Assembly (NCBI RefSeq): GCF_905147365.1
Contig: NC_056410.1
Coordinates: 3,695,501-3,759,500, forward strand
DNA from: Aricia agestis
Taxonomy: Eukaryota; Arthropoda; Insecta; Lepidoptera; Lycaenidae
Length of the DNA: 64,000 bases
Reading direction: 5' to 3'
Of the stretch, positions 23,801-35,732 are shown piece by piece (position 1 is the first letter of the stretch; each line of letters begins with the position of its first letter). The position numbers and the translations under genes are program-made. The notes under the pieces were generated by a model, which saw only the letters and a program-made list of their open reading frames with translations, was not told the origin of the DNA and did no database searches.

Positions 23801-24256
23801 ATAGTCTGTGAGAGCAGCAGTCACCACCATTCAACATAAACAAGCTAATCTCATATACAACAAGAAACTTCTATGTTTTGTAGATGGCACAACTAAGTTG
23901 TTGAAAAAGATTATAATAATATTATTTTATAATTTTATAATAATGGAGACGACAGAGAAGAAATATTTAAAGTATTAAGTACTTACTGGTTCCAATTCCA
24001 AGGAAAACATACTATTGATGGATGTTAATCTAGACTCCTTGTAGGTTTTTAGTTTATTGTTAACGGTTTTGCTAAGTGTTTCACTGTAATTTAAGGCTTT
24101 AATTTGCTTAGAAATATTTTTAATTACATCTTCGGACCTCAGACCTTGGGACTCTTTTTCATTTATTTTGTCCCTGTACAACAATGATTTTGAAACACAA
24201 TAAGTTTTTAGTATTTTTTCGAAATTATTAATTTTTTTACCAATATCTTCTTCCAT
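14900..24256 (-). CDS. BRCA2: BRCA2 homolog, nine coding exons, about 2172 aa
   Basis: BRCA2 loads RAD51 onto single-stranded DNA in homologous recombination in the nucleus. Exons (minus strand): 24256-23987, 23682-19421, 19305-19125, 18985-18778, 18696-18587, 18161-18060, 17340-17151, 16350-16254, 15998-14900. All have GT-AG sites and matching phases; the sum is 6519 nt. Exon 2 holds the BRC repeats (20279-22876), a basic PRPKKIKTK NLS-like patch, and the helical domain ('QLKYRYDREL'). Exons 3-4 give OB1 ('LTDGWYCVKA', 'NSTRRAHWAAKLGF'). Exons 5-7 cover the OB2 start and tower ('SQIYQLLKKSRDPAEF'). Exon 8 gives 'VWRPHESLLHLL', and exon 9 gives OB3 ('VGFVFDV', 'CINFWGGLKKFG'). The ATG at 24256 opens exon 1, and exon 2 begins directly at its acceptor without an ATG. 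Introns contain two SINEs and a MITE. The gene is head to head with ERH. The exact N-terminus is less certain than the rest. Confidence 0.93.
16397..16729 (+). mobile_element. Metulj-like poly-A SINE, copy 1 (BRCA2 intron 7)
   Basis: Starts CGTGGGAGAGCCATGCTTCG, contains CCGAGTGAGTGAGTTTACCG and a C-rich CCCTTCCCTACCCT stretch, and ends CATA followed by an A-rich tail. It is about 95% like copy 2 at 18206. The sequence style matches SINEs I recall from butterflies; the family name is from memory. Confidence 0.7.
17511..17954. mobile_element. MITE in BRCA2 intron 6
   Basis: Ends GCAGGGCTCGGAACC (17511) and its inverted copy GGTTCCGAGCCCTGC (ending 17954). Inner segments with 'TTAACCAGGTT' and 'GTTCGGAGCG' type blocks also recur inverted. 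No coding potential. Confidence 0.75.
18206..18546 (+). mobile_element. Metulj-like poly-A SINE, copy 2 (BRCA2 intron 5)
   Basis: Same head, C-rich region and A tail as copy 1. An ACATG appears just left of the head and again right after the A tail, a possible short target duplication. Confidence 0.7.
20279..22876 (-). repeat. BRCA2: BRC repeats of BRCA2 (10 clear, 2 degenerate)
   Basis: Each BRC repeat binds RAD51 through an FxTA core. Approximate positions in protein order: 22876-22783, 22222-22130, 22070-21992, 21873-21783, 21425-21335, 21300-21214, 21141-21052, 20985-20898, 20826-20738, 20672-20581, 20502-20412, 20365-20279. The six from 21300 to 20412 form a tandem array of about 160-bp period with core F(K/Q)TA(S/N)NNPVKISDEA. 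In the repeats at 21425 and 20365 the key Phe is replaced (LTTA and IETA), so these two may bind poorly. Confidence 0.9.
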
Positions 24257-25477
24257 TATCTTAAATCTAAAGTATTTTCAGATAATAATACTGTGAATAC
24301 TTTATGAATGAACACTTTATATTTATAAAAACTTTATGAAAAATAGAATTATTAAATTTTTACAATTTCTTCTTTTTCTTCTTGTAGTTTCTACTCCTTC
24401 TTATTTTTCTATTAAAACGGTCATTTGAAAAAAAAAAAGGAGAACGCCATCACCCATGTTTCTAACTTTAAGCGGCCTCCACACGCTGGCTGTTTGCCAC
24501 AAACACCGCAAACAGCAAACAAAGTCCCAAACAGCACCCACAATCACCCAACACAAACAGCCAACCACATGCTTGGCGAACGGTTATTACATTCCGAATC
24601 GGCAAACATGGCGGACGACGAGCTTGTGGCAGCTATTACTTTCGGGTTGACATATTTTTATTATAAAAGCAAGAGAAAGAAAAAAGAAAAAAGAAGACAG
24701 CAAAGACGATGGTGGATGATTAACCCTCTGCGACTGACGTGGCTCAATTATTTTCTGCGGAACGTAGCCATCAGTATTTCTTTTTTGGCCTTAAATTCCT
24801 TGACACTTTTATTCATTATAGCGTCATTAACCTTTTGCCGATTATTGTGATCGGCATCTTTGCAGCATTCCAGAGACATAATTTACAGGTTCATTTTGAT
24901 AAGCCTCCAAAAATGTCAGAATCGTAGGTGCTAACCAATCACTCAATTTTTACGCTTTGCGCGCCAACGTAAAAGTGTAGCAAGTAAATACGTCCGCCTC
25001 CCGCAAGCTCGCACGCATTACTGATCGCTGTTCAAACGTGTGGATACGTCGCAAACTGTTTGCCAAACATCCTTGATCTATCAAGAAAAACCGACACCCA
25101 TGCCGAACACTGCCCAACACAAACACAAACAGGCAAACAACGACAAACACCCATCCACACGTCCGTGTTTGCTGTTGGCTGTTTGCCATTGTTTGCCAAG
25201 CATGCGGATGGGGCTTTCTACTTTCTGTTTGTTGTTTGAGGTGCGTTCCTTTCTCACTATGCGGGCCAGTATGACTTGGTTTGGACTTGACAAAATTTGA
25301 TTGGTAACTGAGATGTCAGATCGCACTACTAGCATACTGGGAGTACTGGGACTAGTAAGGGAACGCCTGCATTTTTGATGTCATTTATGTTTGGACTTCA
25401 GAGGAGAAATATACCTATCATATTTTGTTAAAATAAGAAAATAAACGGCTTAGTATTATTCAAATAACTATATCACG
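24257..25477. promoter_or_regulatory. Shared upstream region of BRCA2 and ERH (head to head)
   Basis: The BRCA2 start codon (24256, minus) and the ERH start codon (25478, plus) are 1.2 kb apart and divergent. No TATA box or other promoter motif could be fixed. Most of the interval is occupied by a Harbinger-like relic, so the true promoters probably lie close to each gene (24257-24430 and 25330-25477). Confidence 0.5.
24470..25218 (+). mobile_element. PIF/Harbinger-like non-autonomous relic
   Basis: Both ends carry diverged inverted repeats of the 'CTCCACACGCTGGCTGTTTG' / 'CCATCCGCATGCTTGGCAAA' type, rich in CAAACA motifs. Inside, a frame from ATG 24609 reads MADDELVAAITFGL and then a basic KKEKRRQQRRWWM patch, which resembles the N-terminal tail of Harbinger DDE transposases. 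The DDE domain itself is missing. No exact target duplication found. Confidence 0.55.
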
Positions 25478-26314
25478 ATGGTAAGTATTGTAAATCTTTA
25501 AATAATGAAGATTCAGGTGAATATGTAACAAATGGCGGTAATTGAGGTTATGCTTATTTCAGTCTCATACAATTTTATTGGTTCAACCCGGTCCCAGACC
25601 AGAAACAAGAACGTATTCTGACTACGAAAGTGTCAACGATTGTATGGAAGGAGTCTGCAAAATATACGAGGAGCATTTAAAAAGACGAAATCCAAATACA
25701 CCCACAATTACATACGACATATCGCAACTGTTTGACTTCGTGGATCAGGTAACTATGTCCCAACTATTTCCTGCTTTAAAGTCAAATATCGTGTACCTAT
25801 GCGTTTTGTTATTAATGGGTGGAGAGCATGAAAACTCACAAGTCACATACCTTTACATTGCATAGTTCACAGTCAAATACTTGACCGAATTTTCTGTTGT
25901 GTCGACGCCGGCAATGAAATGCTGACAAACAACTCGTCCTGTAGCAAACACAGTTGCCATACAATAAGATATATCTGTTATAGGTGCTAAAAGCTAATCT
26001 AATTATCATTAAAAATAAGCTATCACCTAATTATTATTGTTGGTTATCTGGAAGAAACTGTTTAAATCGGTAAGACTGCCAATTTGCGCAGATCCTACCT
26101 TATTATATTGTGGTAAAACTAAACTGAACTATCATGTTGGTTACATGTTTTTAATCTTATAACCAATTTCATTAAAAATGTTTTGTTACAGCTAGCAGAT
26201 TTAAGTTGCTTAGTATACCAAAAGTCTACTAACACCTATGCACCCTACAACAAAGATTGGATAAAAGAAAAAATCTATATACTTCTACGTCAAGCGGCAG
26301 GCCAGAGCGACTAA
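25478..26314 (+). CDS. ERH: ERH, enhancer of rudimentary homolog
   Basis: ERH is a small, extremely conserved nuclear protein that forms dimers and works with mRNA-processing and small-RNA factors. Exons: 25478-25480 (the ATG alone), 25563-25748, 26192-26314; 103 aa. The product begins MSHTILLVQPGPRPETRTY and includes 'DISQLFDFVDQLADLSCLV' and 'PYNKDWIKEKIYILLRQ', matching the whole family from end to end. The ATG is followed at once by GTAAGT and joins in frame to the acceptor TTTCAG at 25562. An ORF that starts upstream of 25563 is a reading through the intron. It is divergent from BRCA2. Confidence 0.96.
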
Positions 26315-27430
26315 GCATTACTTATTGACTTACATTAAAATTGTGAATAGGTATAGTATTTAAATTCAAAATTACATTAAAAATTATTTTCCTCTTTACG
26401 ATCCTGGTGCCATAGCATTTTATGCCAAATTGTGGTTACAAATTGCTGATGCTTTCTTTTTTAATAAAAAAGCCAAATGCTGTACAATTATAATTGCAGA
26501 CACTTCAAATTCATGTTACATATTGTAATATGATAATATCTAAACTTATACCAGCTTACCTATTCACATTTTTCATTTATAGAATTGTCAAGTCTACATA
26601 ATATGCCCATTAGTGATTATGGTAATTTTATTTCTATTGAGGTTGTGCAAACTTTGAAGAGGGTTCTTTTTCTTTGATTTTATTTTTAATTATTATATTC
26701 TCTATCTTCTATCTAATGTTGCAGTGCAGCTATTCTATAAAATGTTGATTCAATTGAGAATTTGAAATTCCGATTTAATATTACATTACAAATTACAATA
26801 TATTATTTTGACTTCACAAACAATGTCAAAACATTTTGTACTAAATTTGATTTGATATTGAAGTACTGCACTTAACTGCACAAGAGCACTCACACATTTA
26901 ATGATAACTAAACTTCAGTTTATCAAATTATTTATAATAATAATATATGGGGCTTAGGTCAACATCTTCAATCAACTACAATTAATTAATTAACATTTGT
27001 CTCTAAATGTGGCAGTAAAATTAATAGAAATAAGCCAACAAGTCTCAGTAGCAAATAAAATTATTGTAATTATTAGGTATACTTTATACCACAATATACT
27101 TTTTTCTGTAATCACTTGAGTGTGAATTCACATTGCAATTTAATGATTAGATTTAGATTTAAAACACATTTTGATTAAACCTTGAAACAGTTTAGTATAC
27201 TGTGTAAGTCTACAGAAACCACATTTTTTTTATTTGAAAATACAATCAAATAATTATTTTAATCTGATTGAAAGTGGCATATTGTGTTCTTAATTATCTA
27301 AGTACTTCATGTGGTTTTTTTTCTTATTTTTGATAACTTTCTTGTTTAATTATAAGTTAGATTAAGAAATAAAAATATGAATCTATAAGAAAAAATATGT
27401 GTCTTATTTTAGAATAAGTAAGTACTAAGA
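26315..27430. other. ERH 3' region, no further gene
   Basis: Very AT-rich, no ORF. It probably contains the ERH 3' UTR; AATAAA-type signals occur (for example near 27369) but I cannot say which is used. Confidence 0.5.
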
Positions 27431-27592
27431 CTGGGTTGCACCAGCTAACTTTAACTTTAGCTACAGTGCAAAATGTCAAATCTTTGGTTAAAGTTAAATA
27501 TGGCGTCTTTACCTCCGCTCATACATGGATTTCTCCGGTTAAAGTTAAAGCTAAAGGACGCCATATTTAACTATAAAAATAACTTTAGTCCT
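27431..27592. mobile_element. Small MITE-like inverted repeat
   Basis: 'GGTTAAAGTTAAATATGGCG' at about 27484 is matched by an inverted copy at about 27553-27572, and 'CTAACTTTAACTTTAGC' by its complement near 27545. The start 'GGGTTGCACCAGCTAACTTT' is typical of insect MITEs. Confidence 0.55.
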
Positions 27593-27659
27593 AAGTATAT
27601 TTAATTATTTCTTCTCGTAAGTATAAGACTAGCAAAACTTTGAGATCACTCTGAATTAA

Positions 27660-28060
27660 TCGGCCAAGTGCGCGTTGGACTCGCGCACGAAGGGTTCTGT
27701 ACTGTTATAGAGCGAAAGTTGTAAAAAAAGTTATTTTTTGTAAGGGAACCCACCTGAAATATTTAATTTTATTTTCATAAGGATTTTCTGATTATTTCTA
27801 TTGACTTATTTAGTTATTTTAATTACAAGCAAAAAAGGCCTAAAAATCACGTTTGTTGTATGGGAGCCTCCCTTAAAAAGTAATATTTTTATTTTATTTT
27901 TAACTGTTTGTAGTTATAGCGGCAACAGAAATACTTACACAATTTGTGAAAATTTCAGAGGTCTAGCTATAGCAGTTCTTGAGATACAGCTTGGAGACAG
28001 ACTGTCTCCAAGCTGTATCTCAGACAGACATGGTATAGTTTTCAACCTTTGGGTATGGAA
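27660..28060 (-). repeat. Dispersed lepidopteran repeat, copy 2
   Basis: Carries 'CGGCCAAGTGCGCGTTGGAC', 'TTGTTGTATGGGAGCCTCCC' and 'CTATAGCAGTTCTTGAGATA', the same blocks as the repeat split at 6780-9305 but in the other orientation. A perfect CAGCTTGGAGACAG / CTGTCTCCAAGCTG palindrome lies at about 27989-28016. Confidence 0.65.
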
Positions 28061-28384
28061 CCCTAAAATGGTCACTTTGATTGGGGAGAGGAGTGAGCAA
28101 GGCGACTGCACGTACACATCAGCCATAGTTAAGCAATCAGCTGCTAGACTAAGCTCCCTGACTTCGATCACTTGATTGACAAATGACAAGAAACATGATC
28201 CGTGTTCGGATGTAAAAAAAGTCTGTCTTGCGCAGGCGCAGGTCAAGATACACACCTTGACAACAATTATGGACTAAAATATTACTTTACACAAGTTAGG
28301 AATTATTTTATTTGTACTTAAAGGCAGTAAATATTATTTCATTCCATTATTATGTGTATACGTATATTGTATATTCACAAATGT

Positions 28385-28650
28385 CACAAACTAGAATGAA
28401 ATATAAAACCCGTCAAACGACTACAAGTTGCTAACGGCCTTTCATGAACCAGATAAACCCTGATTGTACAGCACTGAGCAGGCTGATGATGATGAATTAT
28501 AGCTAAGAACACTCACGATCATCGTCAGCTTTCAAACAAAAAAACTAGGTCAAAATCGGTCCACCCGTTTGGATGCTACGATGCCACGGACAGATACACA
28601 CACAGACAAACAGACAGACACGTCAAACTTATAGCACCCCTCTTTTTTGT
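28385..28650 (+). repeat. Dispersed repeat, copy 1
   Basis: Shares long blocks with 47669-47935: 'CTACAAGTTGCTAA', 'GAGCAGGCTGATGATG', 'CAAAATCGGTCCACCCGTTT' and 'AGACACGTCAAACTTATA'. Family not identified. A 40-base block 'CTGTCTTGCGCAGGCGCAGG' occurs on either side of it (about 28220 and 28666). Confidence 0.7.
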
Positions 28651-28699
28651 CGGATGTTAAAAAGACTGTCTTGCGCAGGCGCAGGTCAAGACTTGCAAC

Positions 28700-29817
28700 T
28701 CCTATCGTTCACGGCTCACCCGTCTTACTGAGTTGCGAGAGTAACGGTGTACTGCGTGTAACGGTGGTGAACTGCGCACTCACTTGGGCACTATTAATAT
28801 TGGTTAGCAGGACGTTTGGAATCGAGACATTAAAACCTTATTTACATAATATTAATAACTTTAATATCTGTGACAAAAACAATAAAATTAATTTTGGTAA
28901 TTTTTATACTAGACTAATATTTTACAATTCACATACCTACCCTACCAAAAACCTTACGAGAAGAGTACCCACATTCAATAATTATTAATTTACCTAAATA
29001 CTGAGAAAGATGTACTTACATTTATTATTTACTGATCATTTACTTATAAATAATATTAAACATTGTAAATAATATGTTTTAGTAATATTTTAGTATGATA
29101 AAGATATCTTTACTTTACTCTACTTGTGTCTTCATTCATAGTAAAAAACTAATAAGTAACATAATTTTTTTAACACTAAAACATATCCGTAGCTTAAAAA
29201 AATTAACGACATAGAAAGCTAAAAGTAAGAAAAATAAAAACAAAAATTATCAACAAAATTTAAATCTTGAATAAATATAATTTGTGCCCCTTTTTGGGAA
29301 TTTATGACCTCTTTAGCTGCTAGATAAAACTATTATTCTTGTTTTTACCACCACCGCCCTTACCTTTTCTCTTTTGAGGTATTTTAGGATCACATATTTA
29401 ATATATCTTCAGACAGTAACTTTCTCACAACGAACTTCGGTGGGAGAAAACTTAAAATGTTGGGACCCTATGGGGTCACTTAAAGTTAGGGCACTATATT
29501 TTGTAAAAACAAGCATTAAGCTAGTTGGGGCAATCTAGGTTATTGTTAGTCCTGTGTTAAATATCATAACTCCATTTTAGTTAAATATTAAGAGCGAGGG
29601 ATAACATAATATTAATTAACCAAGGTATAATAAAGGGATCTTAGATGATATGGTATTACTTATAATATATAATTATGAAGGCGGACAAACTAAATAAAAT
29701 TTTCCTTATAACTTGAAAGAAAAGTAGTTTTTATTAGGCCTACTAACACAGATTTGAGTCAATGTTATCCCCGGGTTAAATATTTTATATTATTATGTTG
29801 TTTATTTTATTTATTAA
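28700..29817. other. Intergenic, no gene seen
   Basis: AT-rich. The open frame at 28647-28988 starts inside a duplicated repeat block and has no domain; I do not call it. Confidence 0.4.
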
Positions 29818-30135
29818 GTACCTGGATGACCGAGCTTTGCTCGGTATAGCAAACACTCATTGACTACGTGTTACTTAACAACGCCATCTGCTGGAACAGC
29901 TTTAGCTGTTATTGTCGTTAAAGCAATTAGTTGCTCACAAAATAGTATTATTATTCGCCAATACATGTCAGGAAGAGTCATATTTTTTAGTTTATCGATT
30001 ATCGATAAAACACGAATAAAAAGACATTTTCCAAAAATTATTCCTAGCTAGATCGATTTATCACCTCCGAAACCCCCTATAAACTAAATTTCATGAAAAT
30101 CGTTGGAGCCGATTCCGAGATTCCAATTATATATA
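29818..30135 (+). repeat. Interspersed repeat copy 2
   Basis: Second copy of the repeat found inside the LINE at 7231-7531, starting TACCTGGATGACCGAGCTTT. Here the tail is 'CCAATTATATATATACAAG', the likely unexpanded form. Confidence 0.75.
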
Positions 30136-31130
30136 TACAAGAATTGCTCGTTTAAAGATATAAGATAAGATACGAACAAGGAAGTAACGTCACAACATGA
30201 TATTTAACCCTGCTTTAACCCAGATCTGCACAAGTGGGTCTTATTGGATAAAAAATTATAGTAATACTGTATGCAAATATCCATAATAAACAATATAATC
30301 TGCTATATTTACAATTACTATACAAACTACTATAATTCACGGTGAATAATATTTAGGTATGCTTTAATATAGGTACTTATTAATAAATCTTAGATAAGTA
30401 ACAAATTTTTACATGAAACAAAAAACTTACTACTAAATCAGAGAAGAATATTCTCTCAATTTAAGTTCTAACATCATTGAGATTACATACAATTATTAGA
30501 ATCTAATGCATAATAACTACATTGTTTGGTTTATATGACATTATGAAAAAAAAAGTTCAATCGATTATTATACATACATATTTCGAGAGTCGAGACTGAG
30601 AACATGTACTTCGAGACAGTTCGAGAGTTTCGGACGACAAATTATAAGGGTATATACTATATAATAATTTGTTATGATGATGTCCCGATGATAGCTTGGA
30701 GCGGCTCCCCACCCAACCGCTTCTACGCCCCGCATGGCGATTACATAGATGATAAAATATAGATCTTACCAGATATTTTGCTAAAAGCAACCGATCGCAA
30801 AGTTGTCGCGCCATTAGTTGCTTAACTTTAGGTCTCTTTGGTGAGGTGAGGAGCGAGCGGGCGAACGGGGCGTGTCCCGTGTATGGGCGAACGTACTTAC
30901 ATTTTTAATAACTATTTTATTTTTTGAACACTTGTCTTTTAATAAATTAAGAAAATAAATACTATAACTCAAAATTTCAAACAATAATATGATTCTAAAA
31001 ATTTTTTAAACCATTAAATTTACTATATCTATCAATCTAACTATAATTTTAGTGATATCACCAAGAATATTTTTTTTAGTTTCTAAAAATTTGCGCTATT
31101 TTCTAGTTGTGGACTCTGTATTTTTTATTC
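30136..31130. other. Intergenic, downstream of the zinc-finger gene
   Basis: No supported gene. It should include the 3' UTR of the minus-strand zinc-finger gene next to 31131. The frame at 30557-30814 has no recognisable domain. Confidence 0.4.
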
Positions 31131-34100
31131 CTACTCACTCTCGGATTGAGATTTCTTCTTTCTTTTTCCTTTTGGGTGTACTTTGTAAACATGTTTCCTA
31201 AGGTCTTTTTGCTTCAAATACCTACAGGGGCATTGCTTACAGAGGAACTTGAAGTCTTCTGGGTTGCCATGGTTTCGCATTTCATGCCTGTCCCTGATTG
31301 CCTCAGAGATAAACGACCGATGACATATTGTACATTCGAACGGCTTAGATGTGCTGTGACTCTGAAATATTAAATTAAGTATTAACTTATTTGCACTGCA
31401 TAAGGATTTGACATTAAGTACACACACAATCTACGGTACAATTTACTTTCAAATAATACTTACAACTTTTAAATGTCTTTTGAGCCCGGAGTTAGTTCCA
31501 AATGATGTTTTGCAGATTTCACATACAAAAGGTCTCTCATTACGGTGAGTCCTCTCGTGGGCCTGAAATAAATTTTTAACTATAAAATAACATTTTAATG
31601 CTATTTAAAGTAACAGGAAACAATAGGGAGCTGTGACTCTTATCATCACCAACATTAGACATATGCTGCCATCTATAGTTTCTGAACATTATCCATTTTC
31701 TACAACCAGTTTAATTACGAGTTTGGCCTTACCTGTAAATGATAAGACTCAAAGAAGCCCTTGCCGCAATATGTACATCTGAATGTAGCTCCCCGCAACA
31801 TTCTATCATGCGTCTTACTATGTACATTTAAAAGAGCCGCAGAGCCAAACATCTTGGGACATCGGGGACAAGCATGTGTTTTTTCCTATGAAATAAATAA
31901 GGGATTAAATTTTTTAATCATAACCACAAACACAACTATAATTAAAATTGTTATATTATAATAGTAAAGTAAATAAAAAGTTTAATAGAAGCTAGACCTC
32001 ATAAAAAATGAATTACCAGATGAGTGTCCCGGTGTTTAGCCAAGGAATGTGAGTATTTAAACCTTTTTGGACACTCTGGACATTGGTAGCCTGACTCTCC
32101 CGCATGTGTGAGGTGATGATCTCTCAGAGCATTCCACCCAACTAACACCTTGCCGCAAATTTTACACTCCCGATTCTTATTTGGATGATACCTGAAATAA
32201 ATTTAAATATTTTCAATATAGGAACTTGGTTTTGTTATTTATACCTCGATTGTGAGAATCGCAGACACAATAGATATTCAATTTTTATGCGGCAGCCGGG
32301 TGCCGATTGGGGATTGATGGGTTAACTATCATTTGTATCTTCTATTACGATATTTTTATAATATTAATCTTAACATCCCTTTACTGATATACAGCTAATA
32401 TTGAAAAATATAAAAAGACGAACATATAACCGATAAATTACTTGATTTATAAAGGTCATACAAAAATATTATGTAACATAGCTTTGTAAGTTTTGTATAA
32501 GAATTATGGGTCTACCAGAATCTGATGGCAAAAAGTAAGAAAAGAAATTGACTCTAGCAATACCGGGGTAATTGGAATAAAACATTTTTATCCTTTTTTT
32601 TGCCTTATAGTATCTAATTGTGTGAGAAACATGCAAATATAAGTAAAAATTTATCCAATAATCAATGATCAAGGAAAATCTGCCATCAAAATTTGCCATC
32701 AGATCCTGGTAGACCTATATAAATTGTGTCACAAACCTACAGATAGTGACAGTCTATTTACCTCTGTTGGTGATTTCTCAAACTTGATTTTTTACAAAAA
32801 ACTTTATCACAGTCTTTACAGTTATAATTCTTGCCCTCTGTGCTCTCTGCCTCTGTGACTTCGTCTTTTTTAATTCTTTCTAAAACTCTCGCCTCTCTCT
32901 GCAACTGCTTTCTCATCTCTTTGGCTTTCTGCATCTCCTCTCTCTTTTCATTCGTCAATCCAAAAGAATGCCACTTGACATGGACAAGAAATCTTTTTGG
33001 GTGATTAAAACATAAATTACAATAGGGGCATTCGAAATACTCCAGATTACTAAAGTTACCTGAAATTGATATAGTAAAAACATCAAACTTTCCTAAAAAT
33101 TAGACTTTCATGTTTTGAAATGGACTTGATCTTAATAAATTTTATTTGAATTGCTTACCATTTTTTATTGCTTCCTTAGCAATGTTTATACTCTGTTCTG
33201 TCTCATGGACCTTAAAATTTTCTGTGCTGTCTTTTTTAACACCAGAGCTATCTCTGAGGAATGGGTAGAGGTATTGTATGTCTAAATCGGGATCTATCTC
33301 TATTTTAACTACAACATCTTTGTCTTTCATCTCATCATCGGAACCTTCAGAGCTATCACTTTCCATTGGAAGTTCTTGCTTTACAATTAATGGTTGATTT
33401 TTATGGATTTCCATATTTTCTACATCTTTCTTTTGACTCACTATACTCTCACATGTACTAATATTACTTACATCATCATCACTTCGGAATATTTGTTCAA
33501 TTTTGGAATTGGAATCATCATAGCTTTTATCACTTAATCTAGAATTATCATCTATTTTATCATGATCCTTCCTGAGGGTTATTTCCTCTTTATCTGTACT
33601 GCATGCAATTGCTTTAGTTTGTTGGACTTCTATTTCCTTCTGCCGAGCTATAGTTGTTTGATTTAGAATATCTTCTATCATTTTAACAGTATTTGCAAGA
33701 TTTCTACGTCTCGCTTGATCCATAGGCAGTTTTTCAGCACCTTCAACAGAATTGTGCTCAGGTTTTTGATATTTTGTAGATAGATCTAAATTTTGATCAG
33801 TGTAAGAGATTTTTTCCTCTGGAAGTGTATTAGAAACTTTATTGTAGTGACAATTTTCTGTAAAATTATCAGACTTTTCTGATATTATGCTGTTGGTGTA
33901 CTGCTTACAATTAAGATCCAAGTTACCATGATTAAAGGGCTGTGTTGTATCAAAGTTCCTTGATTCATGTGTTTTAGACAACTTTTCACAGTTTTTTTGC
34001 ACATTGGTACGCAAATCGATTTGTTGTAAGCTTTCTGCTGGTTTTTGAAGCTTTTGAACTTCAAGTTGAACATCAGAATACTGTCTAGTTTGAGGCTGTT

Positions 34101-34629
34101 TTTGTTGCTTCAGTCTTAAATCCAAATTGTGATCAAAATATTGATTAAAACCATTTATTGCGTGGTTGTAATGTTGGTAACTCTCCATTCCGAAGTGTTT
34201 GTATTGTTTTGAATAAACTTGAGGGATGTTTAGCATGTTTCTGCTGTAACTATTAGATACATCACTTTGAGATTGTAATTTTTTATCATAGTACCCATGA
34301 GCAGAAATATCATTTTGAGTGTTAAGGGTCATTGGCAAGGGGTTCTGCTGCCAAGAATCCTGTAAGGCATTTTGCGACATCAAATTCTGTTGATAGCTGA
34401 CCTGGTTAAAATTATGAAATGGACTTATGGTTGAGTTCATGTTTAGTCCGTAATTGACATAGTCTGGTAGGTGAAATGCATTCGTCGGATGAGGCAATGG
34501 TTGAGAGATTTTGCTTAGATTATTTAAATTGTTTTCAACACTCATATTCTGTCCACTCATAATGGTCATATTTGCTTGAGGATTTACTGACACTTCATTA
34601 GGGCCAAAAGGCCCATTATTTTGTAACAT
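31131..34629 (-). CDS. C2H2 zinc-finger protein with nine fingers, about 808 aa
   Basis: Probably a nuclear DNA-binding regulator; no known ortholog is recognised. Exons (minus): 34629-33159, 33059-32762, 32191-32017, 31885-31733, 31562-31464, 31361-31131; phases agree and the total is 2427 nt. Residues 1-490 are a low-complexity Asn/Gln/Ser/His-rich region with an acidic part. VKQE and VKIE are two SUMO-type sites near its end. Nine C2H2 fingers follow; examples are 'CPYCNLCFNHPKRFLVHVKWH', 'CKICGKVLVGWNALRDHHLTH' and 'CTYCGKGFFESYHLQAHERTH' (the last split by an intron). It ends with a basic KGKRKKK patch. The ATG at 34629 is the first in frame after a stop, but it lies one base after an AG, so an upstream non-coding or coding exon is possible. 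A MITE sits in the intron at 32508-32715. Confidence 0.85.
32508..32715. mobile_element. MITE in an intron of the zinc-finger gene
   Basis: GGGTCTACCAGAATCTGATG at the left is inverted as CATCAGATCCTGGTAGACC at the right. No coding potential. Confidence 0.7.
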
Positions 34630-35722
34630 GCTTGAGTTTAAATTACATAAAAACACTTTTTAATTTCCAAATTAAATCTTGTAGAATTATACAAAAGTAA
34701 TAAAAATTACAGTTTTGACAAATATATATTTTTTTTTTGTTAATTCGTCCCGGTCGGGACAGGGACAAATATATATATTTTTTTACACTGATGAGTGATG
34801 ATAATGTCAGTACCATAGATAAAGTATTATAGTACCTCAATGGTCAGTACACTCCTCTATCTATGCTAGAGAGCATAAACTTATAATGCATAGACCAACA
34901 AAGAGTGCGAGAGAGAAGAAAATCCTTTATGGAATTATAACAAGATGAAAAGAGAGAAGCAGTCTAATGAAAATTGTAACAACTTTTATTTAACAGGTCG
35001 TCAAAAGTCGTCAATCGTTTTTATGCCCTTTCGGTATTTGCAATTTGTTATTTAAATCGTATGTTATTTTCAACAAATACTATTATATATAACAATAATA
35101 ACTTGTGCTGTGAGTGATTGCAGTGTAAATCATAGGAATAATCCTGAAAAATATACATTTCACCCGTAATTAATCTTCATGTCCTAATTGCTACGATGTG
35201 TTTATTGCTAATGCTTGAATCAAATTTATCGATATGCTTATCGATATTTTACAATAACATAAAACTAAAATAAAAATCATTTACCTTTATATTTATCACC
35301 TTAAAAAGGACATATTATCTTATTTTAACGATTATTTTTAAGTAATAATTATCTTTTGACATACCTAGTATAAAATCAAGGTTTCACAGATCAGTCACTT
35401 GAATCTAATACTCATTGAATGCAGCTTTCAATAATATAATAGACAGTAATTCTCTGACAGAATAGGTATAAGTGCAACTTATATTATACTTAATAGGACT
35501 GGTACCGACTTCAAAATTATGAAGATTGAGAACAGAAATACTAAATACAGAATAAGGATTATTTAATACTTTTTAGTTCATTTAAGTATAATATTACTAT
35601 TGTCTTTACCTTCAAATCGGTTCACAAACGGCGGAGTAATCGTTGAACATAAATAAAAAATATTATATCCACAGCCGAACGTCTAACCTCCTCCTTAAAG
35701 TCGGTTAAAAATGATTGTAATA
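34630..35722. other. Upstream of the zinc-finger gene, no gene seen
   Basis: AT-rich. A block 'ACCATAGATAAAGTATTATA' near 34811 recurs inverted near 50733, so part of this is repeat sequence. A small hairpin GTCCCGGTCGGGAC lies near 34747. Confidence 0.4.
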
Positions 35723-35732
35723 AAAAGTATTA

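Noticed and set aside
24425..24850. A 141-aa host protein on the plus strand
   Set aside because: It starts in non-coding sequence and runs through a Harbinger-like relic.
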